Positions 40,775-49,542 of a DNA stretch of 64,000 nt are shown piece by piece (the first letter of the stretch is position 1; each line of letters starts with the position of its first letter). A program made the translations under genes and the position numbers. The DNA is from Mycolicibacterium rufum (GTDB taxonomy: Bacteria > Actinomycetota > Actinomycetes > Mycobacteriales > Mycobacteriaceae). The stretch lies in assembly GCF_022374875.2 (NCBI RefSeq), contig NZ_CP092427.2:5580001-5644000 (forward strand), given 5' to 3'. The notes under the pieces are model-generated. The model worked only from the letters and a program-made list of their open reading frames with translations. It had not been told where the DNA came from and ran no database searches.

Positions 40775-41566
40775 TCACGCGGTGGTCGCGATCCCCCCAT
40801 CGACAGGGACGACGGCGCCCGTGAGGTAAGCGCCCGCACGGCTGGCAAGGAACACGGCGACACCCGCCATGTCGTCGGCGCGGCCGATCCGGCGCAGCGG
40901 AGCCGACGCCGCGATCGCCTCGCCGAACTCGTCCAGGGTTGCCGCCATCATCGTCGACGGGAACGGCCCCGGGGCCACGGCGTTGACCGTGATGTGTTGC
41001 GGGCCGAGTTCCTTGGCGAGCACCCGGGTGAGTTGATGCAGCGCGGCTTTGCTGCTGGAGTACGAGTAGTTGGGCCGGTCGGGAATGTGGAGGGCGGCGA
41101 TGCTGCCGATGTTGATGATCCGCGCGGGATCGTCAGCGGCGCCGGCGGTGCGCAGTGCCGGCAGCAGTGCTTGCACCAGCCAGAACGGCGCCTTCAGGTT
41201 GAGGTCGAGGACCGTGTCCCAGGCCGCGTCCGGAAACGTCGCCAACGGCTCGTCCCACAGTGCGCCCGCGTTGTTGACGAGGATGTCGAGATTTCGGTCG
41301 TCCGCCGTGACGAGGTGAGCGAGGCGCTGACACTCGTCGTGCCGGGACAGGTCGGCGGGGACAGCCCAGACGTCGCCGAAGGGTGTCAGCTGTTCCTGCG
41401 CGCGAGCGCACGCTTCGGCGCTGCGTGAGCTGATGACCACCCGCGCTCCCGCTTGGAGGAGCCCCCGCGCGATCATCATCCCGATGCCCCTGGTGCCACC
41501 GGTGACGAGACCGCGCTTGCCGGTCAGATCGAAAAGCTCTGTTTGTGTGGAGAATTGGTTGCTCAT
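40775..41566 (-). CDS. SDR family oxidoreductase
   Basis: A 263-residue classical SDR: GLVTGGTRGIGMMIARGLL, DILVNNAGALWDEP, IGSIAALHI (catalytic Ser), YSYSSSKAALHQLTRVLAKELG (Tyr, Lys) and GAYLTGAVVPVDGGIATTA. It is of the gluconate/3-oxoacyl reductase type. ATG 41566 is 6 nt from GGAGG, whereas the GTG one codon upstream would be only 3 nt away, so the ATG is preferred. The HTH/MmyB regulator follows downstream. Confidence 0.88.
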   Translation of the reverse strand: MSNQFSTQTELFDLTGKRGLVTGGTRGIGMMIARGLLQAGARVVISSRSAEACARAQEQLTPFGDVWAVPADLSRHDECQRLAHLVTADDRNLDILVNNAGALWDEPLATFPDAAWDTVLDLNLKAPFWLVQALLPALRTAGAADDPARIINIGSIAALHIPDRPNYSYSSSKAALHQLTRVLAKELGPQHITVNAVAPGPFPSTMMAATLDEFGEAIAASAPLRRIGRADDMAGVAVFLASRAGAYLTGAVVPVDGGIATTA

Positions 41567-41622
41567 CACTCGCCTCCCGTCCGTGTTGTCTTCCGTCGCA
41601 CGTTAGGCGGCATTCTCGACGT

Positions 41623-41664
41623 CAAGAGGATCCCGGCAGTAGAGGTATTGCCGGGATCCCCTTC
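41623..41664. promoter_or_regulatory. Strong inverted repeat between divergent SDR and LLM genes
   Basis: GGATCCCGGCA (41628-41638) and TGCCGGGATCC (41649-41659) are exact inverted copies with a 10-nt centre; allowing one mismatch the arms grow to 15 bp. It lies between two genes that point away from it, so it is not a terminator for either. A double-size operator or a structured leader element is more likely. TTGACG on the minus strand at 41625-41620 touches its edge. Confidence 0.55.
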
Positions 41665-41746
41665 GTGACCGGACACCGACACGGAATAAACGCCGCCCCG
41701 ACGAACTTGGCTCAAGAGTCGCCCCTCCCCTGACTCTGGAGCATCC

Positions 41747-42556
41747 ATGACCCGTCCCGTCCGCGTCGCCGTACAGATCCAGCCCGGCGGCACGCCTGAC
41801 TACCGCACGTGGCGCGACGCCGTCCTGGCCGCCGACGACCTCGGTGTGGACGTGATCTTCGGCTACGACCACTTCCACCGTCCGTCGATGAAGGCCCTCG
41901 TCGACGGGAAGCCCGTGCTGTCAGACGAACAACCCGACGTCGCGAACTTCGAGGGCTGGACCGCGCTCGCCTCGTGGGGAGAGATCACCTCGCATGCCGA
42001 CATCGGGCTCCTCGTCACCGGCGTCGGCTACCGCAACGCCGACCTCCTCGCGGACATGGCGCGCACCGTCGACCACATCAGCGGAGGTCGGCTGATCCTC
42101 GGCCTCGGTGCGGGATGGTACGAAAAGGACTACACCACCTACGGTTACGACTTCGGGACCTTCGGCTCACGCTTCGATCTGTTCGACGAAAGCCTGATCC
42201 GCATCGAGAACCGGCTCGCCGCGCTCAACCCGCCGCCCGTCCGCAAGCTGCCCATCCTCATCGGCGGCACGGGCCCCAAGCGCTCACTGCCCGCCATCGC
42301 CCGGCACGCCGACATCTGGCACGCCTTCGCAGAGCTCGACACCTTCCGACGGCTCAGCGACAGGGTCGATGAGCTCGCCGCGGAGTTCGGTCGCGACGGC
42401 GCCGACATCGAACGCTCAACGCTGTGGCAGGACGACCAGAGCGCCGATGCCTTCCGCGAGGCAGGCGTCACGCTGTTCCAGACCGAGCTGACCGCCGACG
42501 ATGGTTATGACCTGAGCTCTCTCAAGCAGGTGCTCACATGGCGAGACAACGGGTAG
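41747..42556 (+). CDS. LLM-class (probably F420-dependent) oxidoreductase
   Basis: A 269-residue luciferase-like TIM-barrel protein: VRVAVQIQPGGTPDYRTWRDAVLAADDLGVDVIFGYDH, LLVTGVGYRNADLLADMARTVDHISGGRLILGLGAGWYEKDY and KLPILIGGTGPKRSLPAIARHADIW. The GAGWYE block and length fit mycobacterial F420-dependent reductases. Substrate unknown. CTGGAG precedes ATG 41747. The convergent PPOX-type gene ends 10 nt away. Confidence 0.87.
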   Translation: MTRPVRVAVQIQPGGTPDYRTWRDAVLAADDLGVDVIFGYDHFHRPSMKALVDGKPVLSDEQPDVANFEGWTALASWGEITSHADIGLLVTGVGYRNADLLADMARTVDHISGGRLILGLGAGWYEKDYTTYGYDFGTFGSRFDLFDESLIRIENRLAALNPPPVRKLPILIGGTGPKRSLPAIARHADIWHAFAELDTFRRLSDRVDELAAEFGRDGADIERSTLWQDDQSADAFREAGVTLFQTELTADDGYDLSSLKQVLTWRDNG

Positions 42557-42566
42557 CGATCACCGG

Positions 42567-43028
42567 TCACTCGGCCCGAGAGGCGTCGGCACCCTCGGAT
42601 GTCTCGAAACGGCCGGTCTTCTCCGTCAGGTGGATCCGGTACACGGTGCCCGCGAACTCCGCTCCCGACCGGGCAGCGGCGTGAGCGGCAACGAATTCCG
42701 TCCCGAGGACCGGCGCCAGCCGATCCAGAAGCAGGACCAGTCCGTTTCGGGCGGCCTCGCCCTCGAGCAGTTCTGTTGTCCCCCAGCCGATGACACTGCG
42801 CCAGTTCGACAGGTCCGTGATGTTTTCGACCTCGAAGCACACCGTCGCGCTGCGGTGCAGTGCGGTGAGCTTCGCACCCGGCATCGAGTGACCGTAGACG
42901 CAACCGTCTCGGTAGGCGTAGCAGACGGGCACGACATACGGTCGCCCGTCGCTCAGACACCCGATACGGCCGACGACTCCCGTACGCAGCTCGGCTTCCA
43001 CATCGTCGGCATCGAGGGTCCCCAGCAT
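42567..43028 (-). CDS. Pyridoxamine 5'-phosphate oxidase-like flavin/F420-binding protein
   Basis: A 153-residue split-barrel protein of the Pyridox_ox_2 (NimA-like) type: GVVGRIGCLSDGRPYVVPVCYAYRDGCVYGHSMPG, KLTALHRSATVCFEVENI and WRSVIGWGTTELLEG. Members bind FMN, heme or F420. A GGAGGTAGGAG site precedes the start at 43028. The substrate is unknown; being opposite an LLM gene suggests a shared cofactor economy rather than an operon. Confidence 0.82.
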   Translation of the reverse strand: MLGTLDADDVEAELRTGVVGRIGCLSDGRPYVVPVCYAYRDGCVYGHSMPGAKLTALHRSATVCFEVENITDLSNWRSVIGWGTTELLEGEAARNGLVLLLDRLAPVLGTEFVAAHAAARSGAEFAGTVYRIHLTEKTGRFETSEGADASRAE

Positions 43029-43267
43029 CTCCTACCTCCGCTTCGAGGTGCACTCCGGCTTTCTTGATGTCGATGCTGCGCTACGCACGCCGTTCCCCGT
43101 AATGGGCAAAAGGCCTTCTATGGACTCGCCATCGGTCAGCCCGCATCCCTGCTCGGTGGCTGTGCTCTCGGTGCGTCGAGGAGCGGTTACCGGGGCAATC
43201 CCGTCGAACCGTTCGCCGGTGATCTACGGTGGGCGGGCACGCAACGAGGAGCACGAGCGAACGGGAC

Positions 43268-44116
43268 ATGGCCGACACGACGCACAGCCTGCCGACGACC
43301 GCCCCCGGGCGGACGCCGCGCCGCGTCATGACGATCGCCGGCTCTGATTCCGGCGGCAGCGCCGGTCTGCAGGCCGACATGCGCGCCTTCGCGATGCTGG
43401 GGGCCCACGGATCCGCTGCGGTGACGGCTGTGACGGTGCAGAACACGTTGGGCGTCAGCGCGTTTCACGAGGTGCCGACCGACGTCGTCGCCGCGCAGAT
43501 CAGCGCGGTGGCCTCCGACATCGGGATCGAGGCGGCCAAGACCGGCATGCTGGCCTCCACCGGCATCATCAGGGCGATCGTGGCGACCTGGACGGCCGAG
43601 GGTCTCGCCGGCACCGTCCCCCTGATCGTGGACCCGGTGTGCGCCTCCAACGTCGGAGAGCCGCTGCTGCACCCCAGCGCCCTGGACGCCATGCGTCACG
43701 AACTGATCCCCATGGCGACGCTGGTGACGCCCAACCTCGACGAGGTGCGACTGCTCGTCGGCATCGACGTCACCGACGACGACTCCCAACGCGACGCCGC
43801 CCGGGCGCTGCACGCGCTGGGGCCGCAGTGGGCCCTGGTCAAAGGTGGCCACCTGCGCACCTCCCGCATCAGCTCCGACCTCCTGTTCGACGGCTCCGAC
43901 TTCCATCAGTTCGCGGCCGCGCGGGTCGACACCCGCCACGACCATGGCGCCGGGGACACGCTCGCGGCGGCGATCACCGTCGCACTCGCCCACGGCTATC
44001 CCGTTCCCGATGCGGTCGCGTTCGGTAAGCGCTGGGTGACCGAATGCATCCGCACCGCCTATCCGCTGGGCCACGGCCTCGGCACGGTCAACGGAATGTC
44101 CGGCCTCTCCCCCTGA
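43268..44116 (+). CDS. thiD: Hydroxymethylpyrimidine/phosphomethylpyrimidine kinase
   Basis: A 282-residue ribokinase-fold enzyme: MTIAGSDSGGSAGLQADMRAF (substrate site), TAVTVQNTLGV, KTGMLAS, DPVCASNVGEPLL, TPNLDEVRLLVGI and the anion-hole/catalytic motif DHGAGDTLAAAIT. It phosphorylates HMP and HMP-P in thiamine synthesis. ATG 43268 is chosen over the upstream frame start at 43229 because MADTTHS is followed by the conserved core at a normal distance. It stands alone here; no other thi gene and no TPP riboswitch-like sequence is visible in the 239 nt upstream. Confidence 0.9.
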   Translation: MADTTHSLPTTAPGRTPRRVMTIAGSDSGGSAGLQADMRAFAMLGAHGSAAVTAVTVQNTLGVSAFHEVPTDVVAAQISAVASDIGIEAAKTGMLASTGIIRAIVATWTAEGLAGTVPLIVDPVCASNVGEPLLHPSALDAMRHELIPMATLVTPNLDEVRLLVGIDVTDDDSQRDAARALHALGPQWALVKGGHLRTSRISSDLLFDGSDFHQFAAARVDTRHDHGAGDTLAAAITVALAHGYPVPDAVAFGKRWVTECIRTAYPLGHGLGTVNGMSGLSP

Positions 44117-44154
44117 CTGCGATGAGTTCCGCCGGCCGGTGCAGTCTGATCGGT

Positions 44155-44721
44155 GTGGGCAAACTCATCTATGGCTTCAACGTGTCGGTCGACGGGTACA
44201 TCGCCGACGCAAACGGCAGCATCGACTGGTCCGAACCCAGCGACGAACTGCACCAGTACTGGAACGACTACGAACGGGGGACGGCGCTGTCGTTCTACGG
44301 ACGGCGCCTCTACGAACTGATGTCGGCCTACTGGCCGACCGCCGACCAGGCTCCCGACGCCACCCCCACCATCGTCGACTACGCCCGAGTCTGGCGGGAC
44401 ATGCCCAAGGTGGTGTTCTCGCGCACCCTGGAGTCGGTCGACTGGAACTCCCGCCTGGAACGGGGCAATCCGGTCGACGTGGTCAGGCAGCTGAAGGCCG
44501 AGACCGACGGCAGGCTCGAGGTGGCCGGCGCGACGCTCGCCGCACCGATCGTGCAGGCGGGCCTGGTCGACGAGTACCGCATCGTGCTGGCACCCACTGC
44601 CGTGGGTGGCGGGCTCCCGTTCTTCCCCGCCCTGCCGTCGTGGATCTCGTTGCGACTGGTCGAGAATCGTACGTTCCCGGGCGGGGTGGTCCTGCTGCGC
44701 TACGAGGCCAAGCGAGACTGA
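44155..44721 (+). CDS. Dihydrofolate reductase/RibD C-terminal family protein
   Basis: A 188-residue RibD_C protein: GKLIYGFNVSVDGYIADANGSIDW, ALSFYGRRLYELMSAYWP, KVVFSRTLESVDWNSRLERG, LEVAGATLAAPIVQAGLVDEYRIVLAPTAVGGGLPFF. The start is uncertain: GTG 44155 puts the family N-terminus at residue 2, while ATG 44122 would add 11 residues. It is the second of three RibD_C proteins in the window, of the YwjB/YyaP-like subgroup. Substrate unknown. Confidence 0.82.
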   Translation: MGKLIYGFNVSVDGYIADANGSIDWSEPSDELHQYWNDYERGTALSFYGRRLYELMSAYWPTADQAPDATPTIVDYARVWRDMPKVVFSRTLESVDWNSRLERGNPVDVVRQLKAETDGRLEVAGATLAAPIVQAGLVDEYRIVLAPTAVGGGLPFFPALPSWISLRLVENRTFPGGVVLLRYEAKRD

Positions 44722-44737
44722 CCAGGCGTGCGACCTC

Positions 44738-45634
44738 TCAGCTGCGGCGTAACAGCGGGCTGACCTCGGCGCCCACGAACTCGACGAACTCCTCGATCGG
44801 GGTCGAGGCCCGGGGCTGGAACACCAGGGTGTCCGCGCCGGCGTCGAGCCACCGTCGCGCTCCGCCGGCGATCTCGTCGGCCGTGCCCCAGACGCCGAGA
44901 TCGGCGCCGGGGTCGTAGCCCCACTCCCCGATCTCGTCGAGGAGCTCACGGCGGGCGTCCGGCCCCGTCGTACACAGCAGATAGGTGACGATGGTGTGTG
45001 GACGGGTGCCAGACCCCTCACGGACGCGGGAAACCGCCACGCGCAGCTGATCCGGGGAGGTCCCACTGGTGATGACCGTCCCGGCGGCGAGCTCGCCGCT
45101 CAGGCGTAGTGTCTTCGGCCCCTCGGCGGCCGCCAGGATCCCGGGCATCGGCTCTGGGGGCCAGTCCAGCTGCACACGGTCGAGGGAGACGTATCGGCCG
45201 TGAAAGGTGACGTGTTCGCCGCGCAGCAGCGCGGTCAGACAGGTGAGGTACTCCCGGAGCAGCGTCATCGGCGAGCCGACCTTCTCCCCGACCTGGGCCA
45301 TCCAGTCCTGGACGCCGTGACCCATGCCGATACGGACACGACCGGGGAACGCCCGGGCCAGCGTCGCGATCTCCATCGCCGCCAGGGCGACGTTGCGCAG
45401 AGGCACAGGCAGCACGCCCACTCCCACCGTGAGCTCGGTGCTGTGCGACAGGGCGACGGCCGCGGCGGAGACGCCGCCGGCGAGGAAGCAGTCCTCCCAC
45501 AACCACAGTTCATCGAGCCCCGCCGCATCGGCCGCATTGGCCGCTGCCGCGATTCGCTCCGGCGCCGTCTGAGGCCGGTACACGCACCCGACCCGCGGCG
45601 CCGCCGCACCGTTCGTCGGTCCGTCAGTCGTCAC
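44738..45634 (-). CDS. LLM-class (F420-type) oxidoreductase
   Basis: A 298-residue luciferase-like protein: RIAAAANAADAAGLDELWLWEDCFLAGGVSAAAVAL, GVGVLPVPLRNVALAAMEIATLARAFPGRVRIGMGHGVQDWM, GPKTLRLSGELAAGTVITSGTSPDQL. It resembles F420-dependent methylene-H4MPT reductase-like mycobacterial enzymes. GTG 45634 is chosen because upstream sequence is the pepD promoter region; GAGGAT lies 6 nt before. It converges on the RibD_C gene (16-nt gap) and is divergent from the protease gene at 45782. Confidence 0.85.
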   Translation of the reverse strand: MTTDGPTNGAAAPRVGCVYRPQTAPERIAAAANAADAAGLDELWLWEDCFLAGGVSAAAVALSHSTELTVGVGVLPVPLRNVALAAMEIATLARAFPGRVRIGMGHGVQDWMAQVGEKVGSPMTLLREYLTCLTALLRGEHVTFHGRYVSLDRVQLDWPPEPMPGILAAAEGPKTLRLSGELAAGTVITSGTSPDQLRVAVSRVREGSGTRPHTIVTYLLCTTGPDARRELLDEIGEWGYDPGADLGVWGTADEIAGGARRWLDAGADTLVFQPRASTPIEEFVEFVGAEVSPLLRRS

Positions 45635-45702
45635 GATCGGATCCTCGCACAGTGGCCGACGCCACTCGCCGATCGCCATCTTCTCGGTCTTTGCTGAACA
45701 GC

Positions 45703-45721
45703 TTCTCAGCGACATCTCAGT
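45703..45721 (+). promoter_or_regulatory. MprA-box-like direct repeat upstream of the HtrA-type protease
   Basis: TTCTCAGC (45703-45710) and ATCTCAGT (45714-45721) are 8-bp direct repeats with an 11-bp period. As I recall, MprA of the MprAB stress system binds such paired CTCAG repeats and controls pepD in mycobacteria. The site is 61 nt upstream of the protease start. Assignment is by resemblance. Confidence 0.5.
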
Positions 45722-45781
45722 CGTCACCGGCACCGTGGACGCGAGCATGAGCATTCGACACGACCCGAAGGAACGACACCG

Positions 45782-47089
45782 ATGGTGAACCCGCCCCCCT
45801 GCCCCGCGAACCCCCCGGGGCACGGCTACGACTGGGTAGGCGGGAACGCGCAGCGCCCCGTGAATCCTCTGTACGGCAATCCTTCTCAGGGGACCCCCGA
45901 GCCGACGATGACGGGCGGACCGCACGGCCCACGCCCGGCCGGGCGGCGGCGCGCGCCGCGGGTGGCGGTGCTGGCCGGGGCCGCGGCGATTGCCCTCGCG
46001 GGCGGCAGCATCGGCGCGGCGACTGCCGTAGCTGTCACCGACCACGACCGGCCGGCGGCGACGCCGACGACCGCGGCACCCGCGCCATCGCTGAAGCCGG
46101 CCGCGAACGCAGCCCCGGGATCGGTCGAGAGCGTCGCCGCCAAGGTGATGCCCAGCGTGGTCAAGATCCAGATCACCACCGGTCAGGGCGTCGCCGAGGG
46201 GTCGGGAATCGTGCTGAGCCCCGACGGGCTCATCCTCACCAACAACCACGTCGTCGCACCGGCGGTCGCGGGCGGCGATCCCGGCGCGCAGCCGGCGGCC
46301 TACGACGGCGCGGGCACGACGAGCACCGTCACGTTCTCCGACGGACGGAGCGTGCCGTTCACCGTCGTGGGCACCGACCCCACCGGTGACCTGGCCGTTG
46401 TACGCGCACAGGGCGTCACCGGGCTGACACCCATCAGCATCGGCTCCTCGAAGGACGTCAAGATCGGCCAGGAGGTCGTCGCCATCGGGTCCCCGCTCGG
46501 CCTGCAGGGCACCGTCACCAAGGGCATCGTCAGCGCGCTGAATCGGCCCGTCGCGGCCGGCGGCGAGGAGGGCGGCTCCGCGGTCGTGCTGCAGGCGCTG
46601 CAGACCGACGCCGCGATCAATCCCGGGAACTCCGGAGGTCCCCTCGTCGACATGAACGGCGACCTGATCGGCGTCAACTCCGCCGGCGCCAGCACCGGTT
46701 CCGGTGGCGGTTCGATCGGGCTCGGGTTCGCGATCCCCTCGGACCAGGCCAAGCGCATCGCCGACGAGCTGATCTCCTCCGGCACCGCCAGTCACGGATC
46801 GCTCGGGGTGCAGTTGAGCACCGACGGCGGGGACGCGGCCGGCGCGGCGGTGGCCGACGTCGCCGCAGGCAGTCCCGCGGCTGAGGCGGGCCTGTCCCGC
46901 GGCGCGCTCATCACCAAGGTCGACGACCAGGTCATCGACGGCCCCGAGGCCCTCGCCGCGGCGATCCGGTCCAAGGCGCCGGGCGATCAGGTGTCGGTGA
47001 CCTATCGCGACGACTCGGGCGCGACGCGGACCGCGCAGGTCACGCTCGGCACGGCAGAGGCCACGGGTCTCAGCGAGCCGGGTCGATGA
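45782..47089 (+). CDS. HtrA/DegP-type serine protease with PDZ domain (PepD-like)
   Basis: A 435-residue membrane-anchored protease: Pro-rich cytoplasmic N-terminus, one membrane segment (about 60-85, VAVLAGAAAIALAGGSIGAATAVAV), Pro/Ala linker, and a trypsin-like domain with His in ILTNNHVV, Asp in GTDPTGDLAVV and Ser in INPGNSGGPLVD. A PDZ domain follows (GSLGVQLSTDGG to VTYRDDSGATRT). It acts outside the membrane on misfolded or signalling proteins. GAAGGAAC precedes ATG 45782. No mprAB genes are adjacent, unlike M. tuberculosis pepD, so this may be a paralogue. Confidence 0.9.
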   Translation: MVNPPPCPANPPGHGYDWVGGNAQRPVNPLYGNPSQGTPEPTMTGGPHGPRPAGRRRAPRVAVLAGAAAIALAGGSIGAATAVAVTDHDRPAATPTTAAPAPSLKPAANAAPGSVESVAAKVMPSVVKIQITTGQGVAEGSGIVLSPDGLILTNNHVVAPAVAGGDPGAQPAAYDGAGTTSTVTFSDGRSVPFTVVGTDPTGDLAVVRAQGVTGLTPISIGSSKDVKIGQEVVAIGSPLGLQGTVTKGIVSALNRPVAAGGEEGGSAVVLQALQTDAAINPGNSGGPLVDMNGDLIGVNSAGASTGSGGGSIGLGFAIPSDQAKRIADELISSGTASHGSLGVQLSTDGGDAAGAAVADVAAGSPAAEAGLSRGALITKVDDQVIDGPEALAAAIRSKAPGDQVSVTYRDDSGATRTAQVTLGTAEATGLSEPGR

Positions 47090-48107
47090 TCGTGATCCCC
47101 GCGGGCGACGCAGTGGCGACAGCCGGCAGCGCCGTCGCCGCCTCGTCGAGCCCGATGGTCCTTTCGATGAGGTCCTGCGGTCGCAACTCGCCACGCTCGA
47201 TCATCGCCAGCATCGGCGGATAGTCTGCCGCCGCCATCCCGTGGCTGCCCAGAACATCGATCTCCCAGGCGATCACGCGGTCCATCGGGAGTCGCGGGTG
47301 CCCGTGCACCGGCGGCAGCAGACCGACCTGGACATGACGGCCACGCCGGCGAAGGCTGAGGATCGCGCAGGCGCAGGCCGATTCATGACCCACCGCGTCG
47401 ACGGCCACATGGCTTCCGCCGCCGGTGATCTCGTGAACCTGGGCCGGAACGTCGGCCCCGTCGGAGACGAGGAGATGGTCGGCCCCGAGAGCTTCGGCCG
47501 CAGCCAGCGCAGCAGGCGTGCGATCGACCGCGATCACTCTGGCCCCCAACGCTTTTCCGATCATGACGGCGCTCAGTCCGACCCCGCCGACGCCGACCAC
47601 GGTCAGCCACTCCCCCTCCGCGAGGCGGGCCCGGGCGGTCAGTGCCCGATAAGCGGTGGCGAACCGGCAGCCCAGGCTCGCCGCCGCGGCGAAGGACACC
47701 GAGTCCGGAAGGGCCACGAGGTTGGTGTCGGCGGCGGGCAGCGCGACCGACTCGGCGAACGAACCCCAGTAGGTGAACCCCGGCTGCTCCTGGCGGGGAC
47801 AGACCTGTGCGTGGCCAGAAAGGCACCACGCGCACGTGCCGCAGCCCGAGACGAACGGCACGGTCACCCGGTCGTCGACCGACCACTTCGTGACCCCGGC
47901 GCCCACCTCCTCGATCACACCGGCCAGTTCGTGGCCCGGTACGTGCGGAAGCGTGAGGGTCTCGTGTCCGGCCCACGCATGCCAGTCGCTGCGGCACAGG
48001 CCCGTTGCGCGCACCGTCACCACGACGCCGCCCGGCGGTGGGCTCGGAACCGGGACGTCTCGGACCTCGAGAGGCCCGCCGACGCGATCCATCACCACTG
48101 CGCGCAC
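47070..48107 (-). CDS. Zinc-dependent alcohol dehydrogenase
   Basis: A 345-residue MDR-superfamily dehydrogenase. Catalytic zinc ligands are Cys in ATGLCRSDWHAW and the His/Glu of PHVPGHELAGVIEEVG; the structural zinc site is complete, GCGTCAWCLSGHAQVC with four Cys. The NAD-binding motif is VVGVGGVGLSAVMIGKALGARVIAVD. Substrate unknown. It starts 3 nt after the upstream NADP-linked dehydrogenase gene and ends in a 20-nt overlap with the convergent protease gene. Confidence 0.9.
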   Translation of the reverse strand: MRAVVMDRVGGPLEVRDVPVPSPPPGGVVVTVRATGLCRSDWHAWAGHETLTLPHVPGHELAGVIEEVGAGVTKWSVDDRVTVPFVSGCGTCAWCLSGHAQVCPRQEQPGFTYWGSFAESVALPAADTNLVALPDSVSFAAAASLGCRFATAYRALTARARLAEGEWLTVVGVGGVGLSAVMIGKALGARVIAVDRTPAALAAAEALGADHLLVSDGADVPAQVHEITGGGSHVAVDAVGHESACACAILSLRRRGRHVQVGLLPPVHGHPRLPMDRVIAWEIDVLGSHGMAAADYPPMLAMIERGELRPQDLIERTIGLDEAATALPAVATASPAGITIIDPAR

Positions 48108-48110
48108 GGC

Positions 48111-48971
48111 TCAGCCCGGCTGTGCGAAGCCGAAGTACACCGCAGCCATGTCGTCGCCACCGTGACCCGCCGCGCTGGCCGCGTCGAAGACCGCGCGGAC
48201 GCCGTCGATCAACGCGGTCGACACACCGGTGGCCGCGAGCGCATCGGCGATCAGCCCGGTGTCCTTGCGGACCCCGTCGACGCTGAACTGCGGCGCGAAA
48301 GAGCCCTCGATGATCGCCGAGCCCTTCATCTGCAGGTAGGCCGAATTCGCGGCCGACCCGTCGAACGCGTCCAGCACCAACTGCTGGTCGACGCCGAGCC
48401 CTTTCGCCAGGGCCAGGGACTGTCCGGCCGCCGCGGCGAGGGAGGCGATCCAGGCATTGCACGCCAGTTTGAGTTTCGAGCCCATTCCCGGTTCGTCGCC
48501 CACCCAGATCGTCTTCGTGCCCACGGCGTCGAAGGCGGGCTGTACCCGGTCCCTCAACGCGGGATCGCCCGACGCCAGCATGACGAGCTTGCCCTGCTCG
48601 GCGGGCGCCTTCGTGCCGAGTACCGGGCAGTCGAGGAAGGCGACACCGTGGCGGGCGGCGAGCGACGCGGTCTGCGCGGCGCCGTCGACACCGACGGTCG
48701 CACACTGCACGAAGATGGCGTCCTGCTGCAGGTGCGGCAGGACGGTCTCCATCACGTCGAGGGTGGACGCCGCGTCGAACAGCATGGCCATCACGAGGTC
48801 GGCGTCGGCGACGGCGGCGACGGGATCCATCGCCACCACCGCCCCATCGTCGGCCAGCGGCTCGGACCGTGCGAGGGTCCGGTTCCACACCGTGACGTCG
48901 AAGCCCGTGCGCACCAGTGATTGCGCCATGCCGGCGCCCATGGCGCCCGTCCCCAGAATCGCGATCCGCAT
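48111..48971 (-). CDS. NAD(P)-dependent beta-hydroxyacid dehydrogenase (6-phosphogluconate/HIBADH family)
   Basis: A 286-residue protein: MRIAILGTGAMGAGMAQSLVRTGFDVTVWNRT (Rossmann motif GTGAMG), the substrate loop FLDCPVLGTKAPAEQGKLVMLASG, and the catalytic lysine region GMGSKLKLACNAWIASLAAAAGQSLALAKGLG. It reduces or oxidises a beta-hydroxy acid or related compound. CACAAT lies 6 nt before ATG 48971, a leaderless-type start. It forms a unit with the zinc alcohol dehydrogenase (3-nt gap), so they may act on successive intermediates. Confidence 0.88.
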   Translation of the reverse strand: MRIAILGTGAMGAGMAQSLVRTGFDVTVWNRTLARSEPLADDGAVVAMDPVAAVADADLVMAMLFDAASTLDVMETVLPHLQQDAIFVQCATVGVDGAAQTASLAARHGVAFLDCPVLGTKAPAEQGKLVMLASGDPALRDRVQPAFDAVGTKTIWVGDEPGMGSKLKLACNAWIASLAAAAGQSLALAKGLGVDQQLVLDAFDGSAANSAYLQMKGSAIIEGSFAPQFSVDGVRKDTGLIADALAATGVSTALIDGVRAVFDAASAAGHGGDDMAAVYFGFAQPG

Positions 48972-49022
48972 GAGGTGATTGTGCGCTGTCCCGTGCCTGC
49001 CGCTGCGATACCCTCGCCCAGC

Positions 49023-49532
49023 ATGGGCATCCCCGAGGTCGAACCGACAGCGCCGTCGCCGTTGTTCAGGGCCGGCGCCACGCTGATGGGCACCAACGGC
49101 GCGCGCCAATTCCTCAAGAAGTACGGCTGGCGCATCGACCGCGCCGTCATCAAGCTGACGAACGGTCACGTGTCGATGTCGTTGGTGCTCCCCGAGGTGC
49201 TGCTGACCCATACCGGAGCGAAGACCGGTCAGCAGCGCAGTACGCCGCTGACCTACTTCACCGATCGCGGCCGGGTCATCACCATCGCGTCCAACTACGG
49301 TGGCCAGCGCCATCCCGCGTGGTACCACAACGTCACGGCGAATCCCCGCGTCACGCTGACGGCGCGCGGCTACACGGGCACCTTCGTCGCCGAAGAGATG
49401 ACCGGCGCCGAACGCGACCGGCTGTTCGACCTCGCGAAGCAGTTCGTCCCGAACTACGCCGACTACGAACGGCGCGCAGCAGGACGGCGAATTCCGGTGA
49501 TCGCGTTCACCGAAACCGCCTCCGACTCATGA
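49023..49532 (+). CDS. Deazaflavin (F420)-dependent nitroreductase family protein (Ddn-like)
   Basis: A 169-residue split-barrel protein of the DUF385/Ddn family: LPEVLLTHTGAKTGQQRSTPLTYFTDRGRVITIASNYGGQRHPAWYHNVTANPRVTL, then VPNYADYERRAAGRRIPVIAF. The HPAWYHNVTANP block is diagnostic. Mycobacterial members use F420H2 to reduce quinones or other acceptors. TACCCT lies 8 nt before ATG 49023 and no ribosome binding site is seen. An epoxide-hydrolase-like gene starts 10 nt after its stop on the same strand. Confidence 0.9.
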   Translation: MGIPEVEPTAPSPLFRAGATLMGTNGARQFLKKYGWRIDRAVIKLTNGHVSMSLVLPEVLLTHTGAKTGQQRSTPLTYFTDRGRVITIASNYGGQRHPAWYHNVTANPRVTLTARGYTGTFVAEEMTGAERDRLFDLAKQFVPNYADYERRAAGRRIPVIAFTETASDS

Positions 49533-49542
49533 TGAGGTCTCG

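Noticed and set aside
43029..43267. Thiamine riboswitch upstream of thiD
   Set aside because: I could not find the conserved CTGAGA and ACCTGA-type TPP motifs in correct order, and no other thiamine gene is adjacent.
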